From: CAINVV01 sp963663675
Lineage (GTDB): Bacteria > Bacteroidota > Bacteroidia > Bacteroidales > Prolixibacteraceae
Reading direction: 5' to 3'
Assembly: GCA_963663675.1 (NCBI GenBank)
Contig: OY760498.1
Coordinates: 2,666,001-2,730,000 of the forward strand
DNA length: 64,000 nucleotides
Shown: positions 62,661-64,000 of the stretch, piece by piece
Layout of the letters: each line of letters begins with the position of its first letter
Numbering within the stretch: the stretch's first letter is position 1
Notes under the pieces: model-generated
Told to the model about the DNA's origin: nothing
Databases searched by the model: none
Seen by the model: only the letters and a program-made list of their open reading frames with translations
Made by a program: the position numbers and the translations under genes

Positions 62661-64000
62661 TTAATTGATCACTATATTTTCTTTTGGATATTCGTACAGG
62701 TAATTCTTAAATTTTCTGAATATACCAATCAGAATGGTGAGAGTACCAACACGTCCCAGGAACATGGTAACAATCAGGATCCATTTCCCGGCCACGGACA
62801 ACTGACCGGTTATCCCCAATGATAAACCTACCGTTCCGAATGCTGAAAAAACTTCAAAAATTATTTTGGAGAGATCCAGGTATCCATCAGTCATTGAAAG
62901 CATTAGAACAGAAAAGCCAATGACCAACGAGGAGAGCATAATAACTGAAAAGGCTCTTCTCACGGAATCATTCGCCACTTCCCGGCCAAAAATCTCAATT
63001 CTGTCCTTACCCTTTGCCATACTTACGATATTTAGTACCGCAATGGCAAAAGTGGTGGTTTTTATTCCCCCACCGGTTGATGCAGGGGAAGCTCCAACCC
63101 ACATGAGGAACATATAGATCAGTATTGTTACCGGCGCGAGCATGGACATATCGACGGTGTTGAAACCAGCGGTTCTGGTAGTTACTGACCCAAAAAATGC
63201 ACCTGCGACTTTACCTGCGATCGGTAGTCCCTGCAAGGAATGGTGGTACTCCGAAAACATAAAAAACAAAAACCCTCCTGTAAGGAGAAAAAAAGTTGTG
63301 ATAGTGGCCAGCCGGGTATTTGCGTTAATGATAGTGGGTGTATGTATCAACCTGCTGTTGCTGGTAAGTCGGTGATAAAAATTTTTTAAAAACCGGCATA
63401 ATTGGTGATAATAATTGAAAACGATCGGAAATCCCAATCCTCCAAGGATAATTAATATGCCGATGACATAGTGGAGGTTGTAATTATTTCTGAATCCGGG
63501 TTGGTAGAGTCCGGCAGTCAGTGTCGAAAAACCGGCATTGCAAAATGCAGATATAGCGTGAAATACTGAAAAACCGATGATGGATAAATTATCAGAAAAC
63601 AATGACGGATCAATGGTATGGTAAATAATCGCCGCTCCAATGGCTTCTATGGAAAAAGTGAAAACAATGATCTTTAAAAGTGTCTTAAAAATTTCTCCCA
63701 ATTTTTCCTCGTTGATCAGGTCTTTTAATAAAAATTCATGGCCAAAATTCGAACCACCACTAAAAAAATATCCAAAAAAACTGGTAAAGGTCATGATACC
63801 CAAACCGCCAATCTGAACTAGCAGAATAATGAAAATCCTGCCCAGGGGAGTAAAAAAGCTGGCGGTATCTACCACAATCAGTCCGGTCACACAAACTGCA
63901 CTTGTTGAAGTAAAAAATGCATCTGTAAATCCAATGCCATCGTAAGTTGCATTCGGCATCAGCAGTAATCCTGTTCCGCAAGCAATGATAAAAAGGAAAC
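62661..64000 (-). CDS. trkH: TrkH/KtrB-type potassium transporter, 5' end beyond the window
   Basis: The frame stays open to the right edge (an upstream FLFIIACGTGLLLMP stretch is in frame), so the true start is outside. At least 445 residues are seen. Four pore loops with filter-type glycines are visible: STSAVCVTGL, ISAFCNAGFS, VTTRTAGFN and SAFGTVGLSLG. It imports K+ (with Na+ or H+) together with the TrkA subunit encoded 122 bp downstream. Confidence 0.95.
   Translation of the reverse strand, partial: FLFIIACGTGLLLMPNATYDGIGFTDAFFTSTSAVCVTGLIVVDTASFFTPLGRIFIILLVQIGGLGIMTFTSFFGYFFSGGSNFGHEFLLKDLINEEKLGEIFKTLLKIIVFTFSIEAIGAAIIYHTIDPSLFSDNLSIIGFSVFHAISAFCNAGFSTLTAGLYQPGFRNNYNLHYVIGILIILGGLGFPIVFNYYHQLCRFLKNFYHRLTSNSRLIHTPTIINANTRLATITTFFLLTGGFLFFMFSEYHHSLQGLPIAGKVAGAFFGSVTTRTAGFNTVDMSMLAPVTILIYMFLMWVGASPASTGGGIKTTTFAIAVLNIVSMAKGKDRIEIFGREVANDSVRRAFSVIMLSSLVIGFSVLMLSMTDGYLDLSKIIFEVFSAFGTVGLSLGITGQLSVAGKWILIVTMFLGRVGTLTILIGIFRKFKNYLYEYPKENIVIN

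Overview
The window looks like a chromosomal segment from a member of the Bacteroidota, probably an anaerobic or facultative Bacteroidales-like lineage. The evidence is the gene content: a DUF6089 barrel next to nadK and pdxJ, a tricorn-type S41 protease, PepSY-like periplasmic protein, GH29 fucosidase, TolC/RND systems and MCE lipid transport. Two candidate promoters also fit the Bacteroidota form TTTG-N19/20-TAnnTTTG (39593-39624 and 46356-46386). I see no rRNA, tRNA, CRISPR, prophage or intact insertion sequence.

Layout. 0-6.6 kb: end of a housekeeping cluster (DUF6089 barrel, nadK, CBS-ACT protein, pdxJ), an alpha/beta hydrolase, a four-helix-bundle protein, a VOC protein and an SDR. From 3.1 to 15.8 kb the intergenic gaps hold short-period (7/8/14 bp) tandem arrays. 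Some are arranged as inverted pairs, and some run into the 3' ends of genes. 6.7-15.6 kb: a large secreted glycosidase-like protein, a secreted SecD-head-like protein, PEP carboxylase followed by beta-carbonic anhydrase, and a PepSY-like protein. 15.8-23 kb: a five-gene operon (response regulator, histidine kinase, TolC, adaptor, RND pump). An 11-bp tandem repeat in front of the response regulator is repeated in front of the PepSY gene. 23-33.2 kb: MFS transporter, tricorn protease, DUF5009-type membrane acyltransferase-like protein, alpha-L-fucosidase and a TraB/TIKI-like protein.

33.3-49.7 kb is the most unusual region and reads as a respiratory sulfur module. A seven-gene minus-strand operon encodes a TAT-exported molybdopterin oxidoreductase, its ferredoxin and NrfD-type subunits, two YeeE/YedE-type transporters, and two membrane-anchored rhodanese-fold proteins. 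Both rhodaneses have lost the catalytic cysteine but end in Gly-Gly-Gly-Cys. Divergent from it lie a Rieske protein and a 903-residue fusion of a cytochrome b6-like domain to a 12-haem c-type domain. Further along are a Crp/Fnr regulator, mobA, and a membrane protein (ECF S/T-like) fused to a THEP1-type NTPase.

49.8-64 kb is an envelope-maintenance region: OmpA-like lipoprotein, two complete MlaEFD-type MCE lipid transport sets, two unrelated L,D-transpeptidase-like proteins, an AI-2E family protein, a DUF4239 protein and a Trk/Ktr potassium uptake pair. Four minus-strand transcription units here (OmpA, first Mla set, YcbB-like L,D-transpeptidase, DUF4239-Mla2-AI-2E) each carry the same 38-bp two-block element with a fixed 10-bp spacer. 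This suggests a local envelope regulon under one regulator or ECF sigma factor.
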